DNA of 64,000 nt from Biomphalaria glabrata (GCF_947242115.1 NC_074728.1:19193542-19257541), one strand, 5' to 3'. Shown: positions 21,960 through 34,100, numbered from the stretch's first letter. Made by a program: numbers and translations. The notes: generated from the letters alone by a model not told the origin.

Positions 21960-22655
21960 TGAGCAAAGTACGTGTAGCAGTGGTGGTATGTGTAGCAGTG
22001 GTGGTACGCGTAGCAGTGGTGATACGTGTAGCAGTGGTGGTACGTGTAGCAGTGGTGATACGTGTTGCAGTGGTGGTAGGTGTTGCAGTGGTGATACGCG
22101 TAGCAGTGGTGGTACGTGTAGCAGTGGTGGTACGTGTTGCAGTGGTGGTACGTGTAGCAGTGGTGATACGTGTAGCAGTGGTGGTACGTGTAGCAGTGGT
22201 GGTACGTGTAGCAGTGGTGGTACGTGTAGCAGTGGTGGTACGTGTTGCAGTGGTGGTACGTGTAGCAGTGGTGATACGTGTAGCAGTGGTGGTACGTGTA
22301 GCAGTGGTGGTACGTGTAGCAGTGGTGGTACGTGTAGCAGTGGTGGTTCGTGTAGCAGTGGTGGTACGTGTAGCAGTGGTGGTACGTGTAGCAGTGGTGG
22401 TACGTGTAGCAGTGGTGGTACGTGTAGCAGTGGTGATACGTGTAGCAGTGGTGGTACGTGTTGCAGTGGTGGTACGTGTAGCAGTGCTGATACATGTGAC
22501 AGTGGTAATACGTGTGGCAGTGGTAATACGTGTAGCAGTGATGATACGTGTAGCAGTGATGATACGTGTAGACGTGGTGATACATGTAGCAGTGGTAATA
22601 TGTGTAGCAGTGGTAATACATGTAGCAGTGGTGATACGTGTAGCAGTGGTGAAAG
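21960..22655. repeat. 18-bp minisatellite, about 38 copies
   Basis: Unit gtgtagcagtggtggtac with gtgttgcag and gtgatac variants. Because 18 is divisible by 3 and the unit has few stops, five of six frames stay open for 230-330 codons (for example TTTATR repeats on the minus strand). It lies in intron 9 of gene 1 and is not judged to be coding. Confidence 0.95.
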
Positions 22656-23062
22656 GTGTGTGATAGATGCTGAATATGAACACTGCGACAGATTTGGACA
22701 GATGTGAACCACTGACAGCATCATTCTCCAGTGCAGATCGTTCTGTAAATACCTTCATATCTTCATACTATTATAACATAAAATTATCGGTGTGTTTGTG
22801 GAATCTGTATTATAAAAATCAAATGCTTGTTTTGTGTTTCAACAGTCAACCATTCTTTCAACGCTCATGTTTATTACCCTCTGTAACTCAAAATTTAACC
22901 TCCTTTAGCGGATGACGGTAAATCAGGCCGACACTCGGATCCCTCGTAACAAAAATACTGTATTAATTTTCACATTTTTGTTTGTGAATAACAAAAAATA
23001 GGATGTTTACAGCAATACTAGCCCAAACTTAGCCAATCGTAAGTAAAAAAAAAAAAAAATAC

Positions 23063-23247
23063 CTGAAAATATAAGTGAAATAAAAGAGAGCGGTGGGGAC
23101 GATCAAAGAGAGGCTTGGGGCTCCGACTTCACCAGGGTAATAAAGTTTCTCATTGCTCCTTTGGGAGGAAGCCAGGCAGGGAGACCTTCTGACGTGGACC
23201 ACCATGATCCCTTTCGAACTGGTCACTCTGCTGATCCCAATGATCCT
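23063..23247 (-). CDS. Gene 1 exon 9: IgGFc-binding-type domain
   Basis: Residues 320-381. Acceptor atatctacag, donor gtattt (weak), phase 0 to 2. It ends VGAPSLSLIVPTALFYFTYI, which corresponds to the family's 'GDPxM.L.PP.E.F...Y.F' segment. Confidence 0.83.
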
Positions 23248-23604
23248 CTGTAGATATTTTAAGGGTAATAGTTCATATATATATATATATACTATATATG
23301 TATCAGCGACAAGCATGCTAGAGCTGAGAAAGAAGTTATCCTAATGACCTAAAGTTTCTTACCCTACAAATTGTACAGAATAATCACATTGTGAGTCCAA
23401 GAACATTGCTATCAAAAGTGTAAATTATCTTCGATTTTTCAACAGTTAATGTCTTTTCAGTAAAATAACAGTTATAAAAAGAATAGCTAAGAGCAATAGT
23501 ACTGTCAAACATAAAATTGCGTAGTTTTTAGGCCACGTTTTTTTCAGTATCCTACCCCACTGTCAGGGAGAGGTATGGCGAGAATGAATGTTAGTTTGAT
23601 ATGA

Positions 23605-24033
23605 TTGTTATATCCCCTTGTTATGAATGCGAAGTGTTGCACGTGTTGTGAACTGAGTGATTAAGTCTTCGTTGAATGTGCGAGAGAATGTGTTAAGTCA
23701 GTAAGGTCTTGCTCCCGGTCCAGAAAGGTTGGACGTTTACTTCCTGGACTGGTATTTATGCATTTATATATTTATAAGTTGATGGACTGGTGTTTTGTGT
23801 ATTACTATTTCATAAGAGTGATATAGTTGTGTGCGTTATCAAGTATTAAAGTATTGTTGATATTCATGAATATAAGGAGTTAGAGTTGATGTATATTAAG
23901 TGTTCGTATTTGAGTTAAGCAAGTATTAACAAGTGTAATTGAGTATTCATACCCCTAGCGAGCCTAGTCAACAAAAAGAGACAAGCAGAGCATAGCAGTA
24001 GCAGCATAGTATATATATAATTAAAACCCTAAC
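23605..24033. mobile_element. Possible solo LTR
   Basis: A 429-bp block with tgttatatcc at one end and ccctaaca at the other, giving short inverted TG...CA ends. No coding sequence or clear flanking duplicate is seen. Treated as a fossil of uncertain class. Confidence 0.3.
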
Positions 24034-24039
24034 ACCCAC

Positions 24040-24256
24040 CCCTTTCAGACCTTGCGCTGTATAGGGCAGATGATACAAAGGTCATCTGTTTCTATGGCCA
24101 TCGGTTAATGACCAACTGCTCTGACTTAACCCAACCTAATGTCAGGTACCCAATAGAGCTGGGTGGATTCAGGAACGCGCAAAAATTCAAAATCCCAGTC
24201 TTCACTGGGATTCGAACCCGAGTACCCTTGGTTTGGAAGCAACATATTGCCTAGAT
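24040..24256 (-). mobile_element. SINE family A
   Basis: Starts acccctttcagaccttgcg and reaches the B box (gattcgaacccgagta) with a degraded head. Confidence 0.85.
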
Positions 24257-24640
24257 GGTCCTAGATTCCCCCCCCCCCCCATTTGTTAGTGTCGTATATT
24301 TGTTTTACTTAGCTTTATTCATTCTCTACCATGCTAGAAACTGGTTATTTTATTTTTAATGTGGAAAAGCTTTAAGTTGTATGTAATGTCTCTCTCTCTC
24401 TCTTTCACTTTCTCTCTCGTCACGTTTAAGTATTAAAAACTAAACTAAAATCCAATTTTACCGTATTTGTCACTGGTCATTTTTTAAATTACAAAATTCA
24501 AAAATTAACTAATACATCAAATAATTAAGTGTTAATGTGAGGTTGTCTTTGAGGCTTTGCACCAATGTACCTGGACAGACACGTCACGAGAGAAACACTA
24601 TCATACCTGATTCACAACGTCTGTTTATTTCTAGCCTTAC

Positions 24641-24822
24641 CTCAACCCAGCTCCCACTGGTCGGCAGATGAAAGCTGTCCGACTTGGTTGTTGAGCCTCC
24701 AGTTATGACCACTGTTGTATCATCCTCGCCGGCCACCAGGAAGTAAAATGAGCCGGACGAAGGTTTGACCACATCGAAGGTCAAGAATTCGCGGCCATAC
24801 GTCTCGTACGGAAGAAGCATTT
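24641..24822 (-). CDS. Gene 1 exon 8: IgGFc-binding-type domain core
   Basis: Residues 259-319. Acceptor ataaatttag, donor gtaagg, phase 1 to 0. It reads MLLPYETYGREFLTFDVVKP and then FYFLVAGEDDTTVVITGG. The pattern 'LP...YG.EF' followed by 'A.EDDT.V...G' is the clearest IgGFc-binding signature in the gene. Confidence 0.88.
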
Positions 24823-24867
24823 CTAAATTTATGGAGAGATCAAGAAAAAAATGGACATATTTTTTTT

Positions 24868-24985
24868 ATATAAAGCTGATATCAACTCACTATGTCTGTT
24901 TGTCTGTCTGTCAGGTAAAAAATTGTGTAAACGTTTTTTTATACCAAACCCATTCTCTATTTAATGAATATGAAATAAAGTGCAG
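24868..24985 (+). repeat. Family B short repeat, partial
   Basis: Begins ataaagctgatatcaactca and gtctgtttgtctgtctgtca, then diverges. Confidence 0.7.
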
Positions 24986-25047
24986 GACTACTGCAAATTT
25001 ATTTCCATTATTTATCTGTAAGAAATCAGAAGCACTACTGCAGGTGT

Positions 25048-25365
25048 GACTCATATGTCTTTTATAGTTTGTCCATCATGGTTCGATGATGACAATTTTT
25101 TGTCATCCAGGGAGCTGATGGCTTTGCACAGGGGTTTTATACCTCCTCGTGTGACTGGTGAGAATGTTCGGCTGCACACTGGGCAGGTTATTTCAGCTGG
25201 AGATGATGTCATTAGCCTTGCTTTTTTTCTCTGGCGCTTTTCTTCTGCCAGCGCAGTTCTCTTGTCCTCAGCCATTTGTACGCCAGTTTTCACAGCGAGA
25301 CGCCATGATTCTCTGTCATGTGCTACTGTCTCCCAGGTGGCTGATATGTCTAATTACTATTGAGT
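25048..25365 (-). mobile_element. LINE 3' end (C-terminal finger)
   Basis: The minus strand encodes KTGVQMAEDKRTALAEEKRQ and EITCPVCSRTFSPV, ending NHDGQTIKDI. This is the typical finger and end of a mollusc-type LINE polyprotein. It lies in intron 7 of gene 1 in sense orientation. Confidence 0.85.
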
Positions 25366-25398
25366 GGCTAAAAGAAAACATCTGACTTAATAATTTAC

Positions 25399-25521
25399 CT
25401 GCAGCAATGTCTCCAAATCCATATTTCAATATGCTGGTATTATTACAAACGTGAGACAATGTGCTGGCATTACAGTTTCCTGAAATCAACCCGAACTCCA
25501 GCTCACCAGAGAACTTAGTTC
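25399..25521 (-). CDS. Gene 1 exon 7: IgGFc-binding-type domain
   Basis: Residues 218-259. Acceptor gactgtttag, donor gtaaat, phase 1 to 1. It contains three cysteines (GNCNAS, HVCNN and, with exon 6, ATCNSS) and KYGFGDIAAE leading into the next exon, the 'hydrophobic-PP-x-WG' entry region of the family. Confidence 0.82.
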
Positions 25522-25689
25522 CTAAACAGTCAAAAAAAAAATCAAACAAACAAACACTGAAAACAAGAAACACATTTTAAAAAATTATGTTTTAAAAAAA
25601 AACAACAAACGCTTATATAAAGTGCAATCGTATCAATGAACATTTACCTTACACACAGAGACAGAAGGAGAGACAGGATGTGTGGCTGG

Positions 25690-26362
25690 GTGCAGGGCCG
25701 GCTTTAGGTATAGGTAAACTAGGTAGCCGCTCAGGGCCTCCGATTATTTAGAGAAGAAATGGCGGAAGTTGTCTTCAATATTATTGGAGTACACAATTTT
25801 GTTTTTAATGCTGTATATTTTTTGTTTATTTGCTTTATTTCATTTGGGGCCACAAACTTCAGTTCGCCTAGGGCCTCCAAACTTCTCGCTGGAAGATGAG
25901 TGATGGCAGTGGGCAGGGCCGGCCTCTATGCGAATCGGGTTGCGCAGGGCCTAGCCTGGGTAGGGATAAGCAAAATGTCAAAATTAAGGTTTTGTATTAG
26001 AAAATATATTCGTCTTTGCAATAAATTTTTATTCAATGAAAGCTGACAATACCTATTTTTTTTTTAATCGCATGTATGATTGGCACCCAAAATGACAATT
26101 TTATCTATTTTTGTGGAGTTTTTAATGAGTTTTCATGAGATTTTAAATAATTTCAGGAGATTTCCAGAACTTTTTCGTATATTTTGCAATTTTAGGAGAT
26201 TTTAGGAGGCCTGGAAAATTAGGATGCAGCAGAAACCTTGTTTTCATGTATAAGTTATAATTGTTTAATTTAGTAATATTCACGTAGAATTAGCGCGGGG
26301 CCTATGAAAGTGTGGGGCTCACAGTGGCCACATAGGCTGCAGTGGCCTAATGCTGGCCCTGG
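25690..26362. mobile_element. cagggccggc-ended DNA transposon remnants
   Basis: Left end cagggccggctttaggtata, right end gctggccctg, with a second left end at 25915. These short inverted ends mark nonautonomous elements, probably two nested in one another, inserted into a SINE (see 26363-26436). Confidence 0.6.
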
Positions 26363-26436
26363 CAGTTGGCAAGGTATGAACCCGTGGCCCATCAAGACGA
26401 ACGAATGACATACCGCTCGACCAGACAGTCATCCTA
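26363..26436 (-). mobile_element. SINE family D, head part
   Basis: On the minus strand the tRNA-like head reads ggatgactgtctggtcgagc and B box gggttcatacc; interrupted by the neighbouring element. Confidence 0.6.
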
Positions 26437-26582
26437 AGAACTTTGATATCTTTTGCAGAAAGTCCGTGATGCAAGAGTATTCAGACGTAACCAATTGCAA
26501 TAGGAAACAATTTCACTTGACGAAAATTTATCACATAGTAGTAGGGAAATTTAAACCAAACCGAAAAGAAAATTAATTATAC
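26437..26582. other. Intron 6 sequence next to exon 6
   Basis: Nothing recognised. Confidence 0.4.
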
Positions 26583-26641
26583 CTGTTAGAGTTCCAATAT
26601 CCCTAGAACTATTGCAAGTAGCGAAAACAAAAGCCTGGCTC
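26583..26641 (-). CDS. Gene 1 exon 6: IgGFc-binding-type domain
   Basis: Residues 198-218, a 59-base exon. Acceptor tttcaaacag, donor gtataa (weak), phase 2 to 1. It reads SQAFVFATCNSS and is the first exon after the hAT-bearing intron. Its frame joins exon 5 exactly. Confidence 0.78.
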
Positions 26642-26719
26642 CTGTTTGAAATAATAGATAAGTACATTAAAACTCTTGGTCGAAATTCCCTTGTGATTCA
26701 TTAACTCGGAATTCAAACA

Positions 26720-26960
26720 AACTCACACTAATCGTGGTACATACAACTCACAATAATCGTGGGACATACCAACTCAAAATAATTATCGTGTGACATTGAA
26801 ACTCACAAGAATCGTAAGACATACCTACTCAAAATAATTATCGTGTGACTTACAAACTCACAACTATCGTTTCACATGCAAACTCCTAATAATCGTGTGA
26901 CATATCAGCGCACAGTTATCGAGTGCCATACCAACACACAATTATTGTGGGACAAACAGA
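26720..26960. repeat. Degenerate tandem repeat, unit about 30 bp
   Basis: About eight diverged units of the type 'aactcacaataatcgtgggacatac'. Old compared with the other minisatellites. Confidence 0.7.
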
Positions 26961-28095
26961 CTAGTACTTTCAGATAACACACAGACTCCCTATATTGTTT
27001 AGACCAGTGATTCCCAAAGTGGTCCATATGGACCCCCAGGGGTCTACGACGACCTCCAGGGGGTCCACGGAAGAAATTGGGGGTCTATGAGATGCTTTTG
27101 GGGGTCTACGCTAATGGATTCCATTTAAAACCATTACACAATTATAGTCACCGGGCTATGCCTGCAATCGCCGATTTTTTATTGTTTCGTTGACGAATGC
27201 ACTGCTAATTTTTTTATTTTTTTAACATTTACTAATTCTGACCTAAGAGAACGACAGAGTGGATATAATTAAATTTGAATAAATAAAATGTCAATAAGAC
27301 TTAATAATATTGTTTTTATTGTAGAAAAGGGATTGTGGTAAGTGATTACCAGCTGTTTGAGTCTGATGGTAGAGATAGTGATTATTTAGTTCAACTGAAG
27401 AGTGGATTGAAACTAAATGTGGCATTTGAAGGTTATTGAGCTCTGTAGAGTAAACCTATTCAAGACTTCAAGATTCTATTTAAAAAAATGTTAATAGTAA
27501 TAATATAGTATAATAATCTGTATTATCCGTGAGGAAATTTGTTTTACAATTGTGCCTTACACATTACAATACATTATAAGAGCAAACAATTTGTAGGATA
27601 TTGCACAAACTATACATTCGTACAACAGTTTCTCTTTAGCATTACATGTAAAATTTACAACTTAAAGGTTCATTTTTTAAATCATGAAACAGAGGTGGTT
27701 GTTTTTTGCTTAAAATCTGTATAGCTTACCTATCAATGTTGTTTTTTCCTTGACTAATTGTCCAAGTGTGCGCTTTGTTTTGGTACAACATTGAACGTTA
27801 CTATCTTATAAAGTATATTTTATTTGTTTATGTTCAGATTGCCATACATGGCAGTGATGTTGAAACTTAAAATAATGCAGACGTTAGCATGGTAAAACAT
27901 TGATGCTTATCCTATTAGGACTATTTTTCACTATAATAAAAGAAATATTTTTTATGATGTTATTAGTTTTATTTTATGTGCATTGATTTCTTAGAATGAA
28001 TAATACGATGCTATACATTTGCTCTCATGGATGGGGTAGTTATTTCCTGACAACTGCAGAACCTCACTTTTATTTTCTTTTATTTCCAACACACA

Positions 28096-29370
28096 TGATA
28101 CTTTATTTGTACGCCTACCTTGATACTTTATTTGTACGCCTACCTTGATACTTTATTTGTACGCCTACCTTGATACTTTATTTGTACGCCTACCTTGATA
28201 CTTTGTTTGTACGCCTACCTTGATACTTTATTTGTACGCCTACCTTGATACTTTATTTGTACGCCTACCTTGATACTTTATTTGTACGCCTACTTTGATA
28301 CTTTGTTTGTACGCCTACCTTGATACTTTATTTGTACGCCTACCTTGATACTTTATTTGTACGCCTACCTTGATACTTTATTTGTACGCCTACCTTGATA
28401 CTTTATTTGTACGCCTACCTTGATACTTTGTTTGTACGCCTACCTTGATACTTTATTTGTACGCCTACCTTGATACTTTATTTGTACGCCTACCTTGATA
28501 CTTTGTTTGTACGCCTACCTTGATACTTTATTTGTACGCCTACCTTGATACTTTGTTTGTACGCCTACCTTGATACTTTATTTGTACGCCTACCTTGATA
28601 CTTTATTTGTACGCCTACCTTGATACTTTGTTTGTACGCCTACCTTGATACTTTGTTTGTACGCCTACCTTGATACTTTATTTGTACGCCTACCTTGATA
28701 CTTTATTTGTACGCCTACCTTGATACTTTGTTTGTACGCCTACCTTGATACTTTATTTGTACGCCTACCTTGATACTTTGTTTGTACGCCTACCTTGATA
28801 CTTTATTTGTACGCCTACCTTGATACTTTGTTTGTACGCCTACCTTGATACTTTATTTGTACGCCTACCTTGATACTTTGTTTGTACGCCTACCTTGATA
28901 CTTTATTTGTACGCCTACCTTGATACTTTATTTGTACGCCTACCTTGATACTTTATTTGTACGCCTACCTTGATACTTTGTTTGTACGCCTACCTTGATA
29001 CTTTATTTGTACGCCTACTTTGATACTTTATTTGTACGCCTACCTTGATACTTTATTTGTACGCCTACCTTGATACTTTGTTTGTACGCCTACCTTGATA
29101 CTTTGTTTGTACGCCTACCTTGATACTTTGTTTGTACGCCTACCTTGATACTTTGTTTGTACGCCTACCTTGATACTTTGTTTGTACGCCTACCTTGATA
29201 CTTTATTTGTACGCCTACCTTGATACTTTGTTTGTACGCCTACCTTGATACTTTGTTTGTACGCCTACCTTGATACTTTATTTGTACGCCTACCTTGATA
29301 CTTTATTTGTACGCCTACCTTGATACTTTATTTGTACGCCTACCTTGATACTTTATTTGTACGCCTACCT
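28096..29370. repeat. 25-bp minisatellite inside the hAT element, 51 copies
   Basis: Tandem units of tgatacttt(a/g)tttgtacgcc plus tacct. The span is exactly 51 times 25 bp. Units differ almost only at one A/G position, and the two versions alternate irregularly, which suggests recent expansion with homogenisation. It lies in the 5' noncoding part of the transposon. Confidence 0.97.
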
Positions 29371-29486
29371 TAGCTAATTCTTTAACTTTCAATCCTGGTG
29401 AAATCGTCTTGTGCGAATCGAAAGTTTTTTATTTTAATAACTTTTTAAAATATCCTAATTATGTCTACAGGTAACTGATATTTAAC

Positions 29487-32400
29487 ATGGCCGAATCTAG
29501 AAAGAAATGTAGACAGTATAATATTGAATATTTGAAATTTGGCTTCATTCCTTCCTCATCCAGCAAGCTATTACCTATGTGCCTTTTATGTAACAAAATT
29601 TTGTGTAATGACGCCATCAAACCATCTAAACTGGAGAATCATCTGAAACGATGCCACCCAGATAAAATGGATAAAGACTTGAAGTATTTCCAAACACTTA
29701 AAGATAGATCTCAGACTAGACCTACAGTGAAGATAGATCTCAGACTAGACCTACAGTGAAGATAGATCTCAGACTAGACCTACAGTGAAGATAGATCTCA
29801 GACTAGACCTACAGTGAAGATAGATCTCAGACTAGACCTACAGTGAAGATAGATCTCAGACTAGACCTACAGTGAAGATAGATCTCAGACTAGACCTACA
29901 GTGAAGATAGATCTCAGACTAGACCTACAGTGAAGATAGATCTCAGACTAGACCTACAGTGAAGATAGATCTCAGACTAGACCTACAGTGAAGATAGATC
30001 TCAGACTAGACCTACAGTGAAGATAGATCTCAGACTAGACCTACAGTGAAGATAGATCTCAGACTAGACCTACAGTGAAGATAGATCTCAGACTAGACCT
30101 ACAGTGAAGATAGATCTCAGACTAGACCTACAGTGAAGATAGATCTCAGACTAGACCTACAGTGAAGATAGATCTCAGACTAGACCTACAGTGAAGATAG
30201 ATCTCAGACTAGACCTACAGTGAAGATAGATCTCAGACTAGACCTACAGTGAAGATAGATCTCAGACTAGACCTACAGTGAAGATAGATCTCAGACTAGA
30301 CCTACAGTGAAGATAGATCTCAGACTAGACCTACAGTGAAGATAGATCTCAGACTAGACCTACAGTGAAGATAGATCTCAGACTAGACCTACAGTGAAGA
30401 TAGATCTCAGACTAGACCTACAGTGAAGATAGATCTCAGACTAGACCTACAGTGAAGATAGATCTCAGACTAGACCTACAGTGAAGATAGATCTCAGACT
30501 AGACCTACAGTGAAGATAGATCTCAGACTAGACCTACAGTGAAGATAGATCTCAGACTAGACCTACAGTGAAGATAGATCTCAGACTAGACCTACAGTGA
30601 AGATAGATCTCAGACTAGACCTACAGTGAAGATAGATCTCAGACTAGACCTACAGTGAAGATAGATCTCAGACTAGACCTACAGTGAAGATAGATCTCAG
30701 ACTAGACCTACAGTGAAGATAGATCTCAGACTAGACCTACAGTGAAGATAGATCTCAGACTAGACCTACAGTGAAGATAGATCTCAGACTAGACCTACAG
30801 TGAAGATAGATCTCAGACTAGACCTACAGTGAAGATAGATCTCAGACTAGACCTACAGTGAAGATAGATCTCAGACTAGACCTACAGTGAAGATAGATCT
30901 CAGACTAGACCTACAGTGAAGATAGATCTCAGACTAGACCTACAGTGAAGATAGATCTCAGACTAGACCTACAGTGAAGATAGATCTCAGACTAGACCTA
31001 CAGTGAAGATAGATCTCAGACTAGACCTACAGTGAAGATAGATCTCAGACTAGACCTACAGTGAAGATAGATCTCAGACTAGACCTACAGTGAAGATAGA
31101 TCTCAGACTAGACCTACAGTGGAGATAGATCTCAGACTAGACCTACAGTGGAGATAGATCTCAGACTAGACCTACAGTGAAGATAGATCTCAGACTAGAC
31201 CTACAGTGAAGATAGATCTCAGACTAGACCTACAGTGAAGATAGATCTCAGACTAGACCTACAGTGAAGATAGATCTCAGACTAGACCTACAGTGAAGAT
31301 AGATCTCAGACTAGACCTACAGTGAAGATAGATCTCAGACTAGACCTACAGTGAAGATAGATCTCAGACTAGACCTACAGTGAAGATAGATCTCAGACTA
31401 GACCTACAGTGAAGATAGATCTCAGACTAGACCTACAGTGAAGATAGATCTCAGACTAGACCTACAGTGAAGATAGATCTCAGACTAGACCTACAGTGAA
31501 GATAGATCTCAGACTAGACCTACAGTGAAGATAGATCTCAGACTAGACCTACAGTGAAGATAGATCTCAGACTAGACCTACAGTGAAGATAGATCTCAGA
31601 CTAGACCTACAGTGAAGATAGATCTCAGACTAGACCTACAGTGAAGATAGATCTCAGACTAGACCTACAGTGAAGATAGATCTCAGACTAGACCTACAGT
31701 GAAGATAGATCTCAGACTAGACCTACAGTGAAGATAGATCTCAGACTAGACCTACAGTGAAGATAGATCTCAGACTAGACCTACAGTGAAGATAGATCTC
31801 AGACTAGACCTACAGTGAAGATAGATCTCAGACTAGACCTACAGTGAAGATAGATCTCAGACTAGACCTACAGTGAAGATAGATCTCAGACTAGACCTAC
31901 AGTGAAGATAGATCTCAGACTAGACCTACAGTGAAGATAGATCTCAGACTAGACCTACAGTGAAGATAGATCTCAGACTAGACCTACAGTGAAGATAGAT
32001 CTCAGACTAGACCTACAGTGGACACAATGTTCGACATCTCCAAGAGAAGAGGTTTACGAGCATCTGACAATATTTCTTGACTGATAGCAAAATCCGGAAA
32101 ACCTGACATTGTTGGTGAAAAATTGATTTTGCCTGCCGTTGCAGAAGTCTTACAAACTGTTTTACACAAGCCTGCTTCTGATATCATTAAAAGAATTCCT
32201 TTAAGTAACAACACAGTTCAAAGACGAATAGATGAAATGAGTTATGACACTGAAAACTTCTTGTGTAAATATTTGCAAACCACATGCTTCTCTATACAGC
32301 TGGACGGGTCAACCTTGCCTAGTAATGAAGCATTATTATTGGCATATTTTCGTTTTATTATGGATCAAGAAATCCACGAAGAACTTCTATTTGCAAAAAC

Positions 32401-33508
32401 TTTGGCCATTGAGACAAAAGGCGAATCAATACTGAAAGTTTTGAAGGACTACTTTAAAGAAAAAGAGATCCCTTTAGGAAATAGAATATCAGTAGCAACA
32501 GATGGAGCACCTGCAATGGTTGGACGCTACCGAGGATTTGTGAGCCTTTTAAAAGAAAATGTACCCGGCGTGTTAGCAATACACTGCGTTATCCATAGAC
32601 AACATTTAGTTGCTAAAAATCTCAGTGTCAGATTGCATGAATCTCTTCAGTTTGTCATTACTGCTGTTAATCGAATCCGAGCCAACGCTTTGAATACTCG
32701 ATTATTTGCTCAATTGTGTGAAGAAAATTACGAGAACTTTCACTGAAGTTCGATGGTTGTCGAAAGGCTTATGATGGCTAGATTTTTTTCTCTTTTTGAC
32801 ACTGTTTCAGAGTTCTTGCATGATAAAGATTCAATTTTAAAACAAAATTTAATTAAGCGGAAATCGGACATTGCCAATTTGACAGACTTATTTCAGAAAT
32901 TTAATGAAGTTAACTTGCAGCAACAAGGGGATAACCTGAATTAGATCAAAACAAAGTCCATAATCTTGCAAGAATAAAATTAATGAAGCAAAACGTTGGT
33001 CGTGGCGAATTTTCCCAAATTTCCAAATTTAGAACACACAAAATGTCAGGAGGAGGACATTTCCATTTATGTGCATTTGAATTCCCTATATTCTGATTTT
33101 AAAATTAGATTTGAGGATATTCTGAATATGGTAATACCTCAGTGGATTATCGATCCATATGTTGATATTATAGAAGAGGATGATGTAGCATTGCAAGAAG
33201 AACTTCTAGGAATAAGTACTAATGAAGAACTGAAAGTACAATTTAAAAAAGGATATCAGCTCTTTTGGCTTCCAAAAGAAATACCCGATACGTATCCCAT
33301 ATTATGGAATATCATCAGAAAGTTTCTAATTGCTTTTCCATCTTCTTATCTTGTGGAAGGAGGGTTCAGCACTGTTACCAATCGTCTACTAAATACAAGA
33401 AACAAACTGGACATCACTAACTGAGGAGATTGAAGATTAAGCCTAACTAAATGGAAGCCCAACATTGATATGTTAGTATCAAAGCATCAGGCCCATCCTT
33501 CCCACTGA
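29487..33508 (+). pseudogene. hAT transposase remnant interrupted by satellite
   Basis: Starts MAESRKKCRQYNIEYLKFGF and carries CLLCNK with a later NHLKRCH, a BED-type C2H2 finger. After about 72 codons the frame enters the 29-bp array. Beyond the array the open stretch 32123-32746 includes CFSIQLDGST, SVATDGAPAMVG and HCVIHRQHL, the RNase-H-like core with its D and 'CxxH' signatures. Then come VRWLSKG in a shifted frame, a short open piece, and the hAT dimerisation domain at 32996-33424, with further in-frame stops before the conserved KWKPNID and KHQAHPSH ending. Family transposases are usually about 550-650 residues, which fits the pieces without the array. Confidence 0.9.
29701..32020. 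repeat. 29-bp minisatellite, 80 copies, seeded in transposase codons
   Basis: Exactly 80 units of 29 bp (aagatagatctcagactaga plus cctacagtg). Nearly all are identical; two adjacent units near 31120-31150 share a G variant. The first unit continues the transposase reading frame (KDRSQTRPTV) and the sequence after the last unit resumes with GAC ACA ATG, so the array grew from a segment of the transposase gene itself. Because 29 is not a multiple of 3, the array runs into stops. Confidence 0.97.
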
Positions 33509-33806
33509 TGTGCTTTGTACTCTTCTTTTTTTACTTCAAACTTTCATGTAAAACTTATTAAATTTTATTTTGCTTCGTTTTAACTTGTATATATACCAAT
33601 TAACATGTGCTTCATGATAATTTGTTTTACTTTTATTCACATAAATACAGTTTAAAAACAGTTTTAAAAAATTGAGTTGTTACATTTACAAAATTAAAAT
33701 AATAGTTAAGCAGGGGGTCTACCGAAAACCGGAAAACATGTTAGGGGGTCTACGAGACAAAAAAGTTTGGGAACCACTGGTTTAGACGCACACAAGATTA
33801 ACTCAC

Positions 33807-33944
33807 TTTGCTGTAGAGATGGTGTACATCTGATGCATGCCAGGTTCTTGGCTGTTAATGACCAGATGAAAGTTTTTGTTGGAGGACCGAACGAAAATCA
33901 AATTTGGACCTCTATGGGTGACGACTGTTATAGAGATTCGATGC
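33807..33944 (-). CDS. Gene 1 exon 5: IgGFc-binding-type domain
   Basis: Residues 152-198. Acceptor tactcgcag, donor gtgagt at 33801-33806, phase 2 to 2. The 46 codons are fully open in the expected frame. The right edge of the hAT insertion (target duplicate ending at 33787) lies only 13 bases past the donor, so this splice site has survived a very close insertion. Confidence 0.8.
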
Positions 33945-34100
33945 CTGCGAGTATATATTCATATGATACATTTAAACAATTTCATTCTATACAAAACTCA
34001 ATCCATATCTATCTTGCTTATTAGTCTGTATGCTTGTTTTATCAGTAACCTAAACACTTATGTTCTAAATAATCTCTTACAATAGGCCTACCTGACTCAC

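Larger units (their letters stand above)
27005..33779 (+). mobile_element. hAT DNA transposon (ZBED5/SCAND3-like), 6.8 kb, decayed
   Basis: Ends are cagtgattcccaaagt and, inverted, cagtggttcccaaact. The 8-bp target duplicate gtttagac is perfect on both sides (26997-27004 and 33780-33787), which is diagnostic for hAT elements. On the plus strand it encodes an N-terminal BED-like zinc finger (29487-29700), transposase core pieces (32100-33000) with VRWLSKG present only after a frame change, and the C-terminal dimerisation region (33000-33508) with FPSSYLVEGGFS and ending KHQAHPSH. Two satellites fill 28096-29370 and 29701-32020. The reading frame is broken by the second array, by at least one frameshift and by several stops, so it is inactive as it stands. 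It sits antisense to gene 1 in intron 5. Confidence 0.93.

Noticed and set aside
21772-22758. 328-codon Thr-Ala-Arg repeat frame
   Set aside because: Produced by the 18-bp minisatellite; four other frames are open too and no splice sites support coding.
28096-32020. CRISPR-like array
   Set aside because: Repeats are directly tandem without spacers and lie in a eukaryotic transposon.
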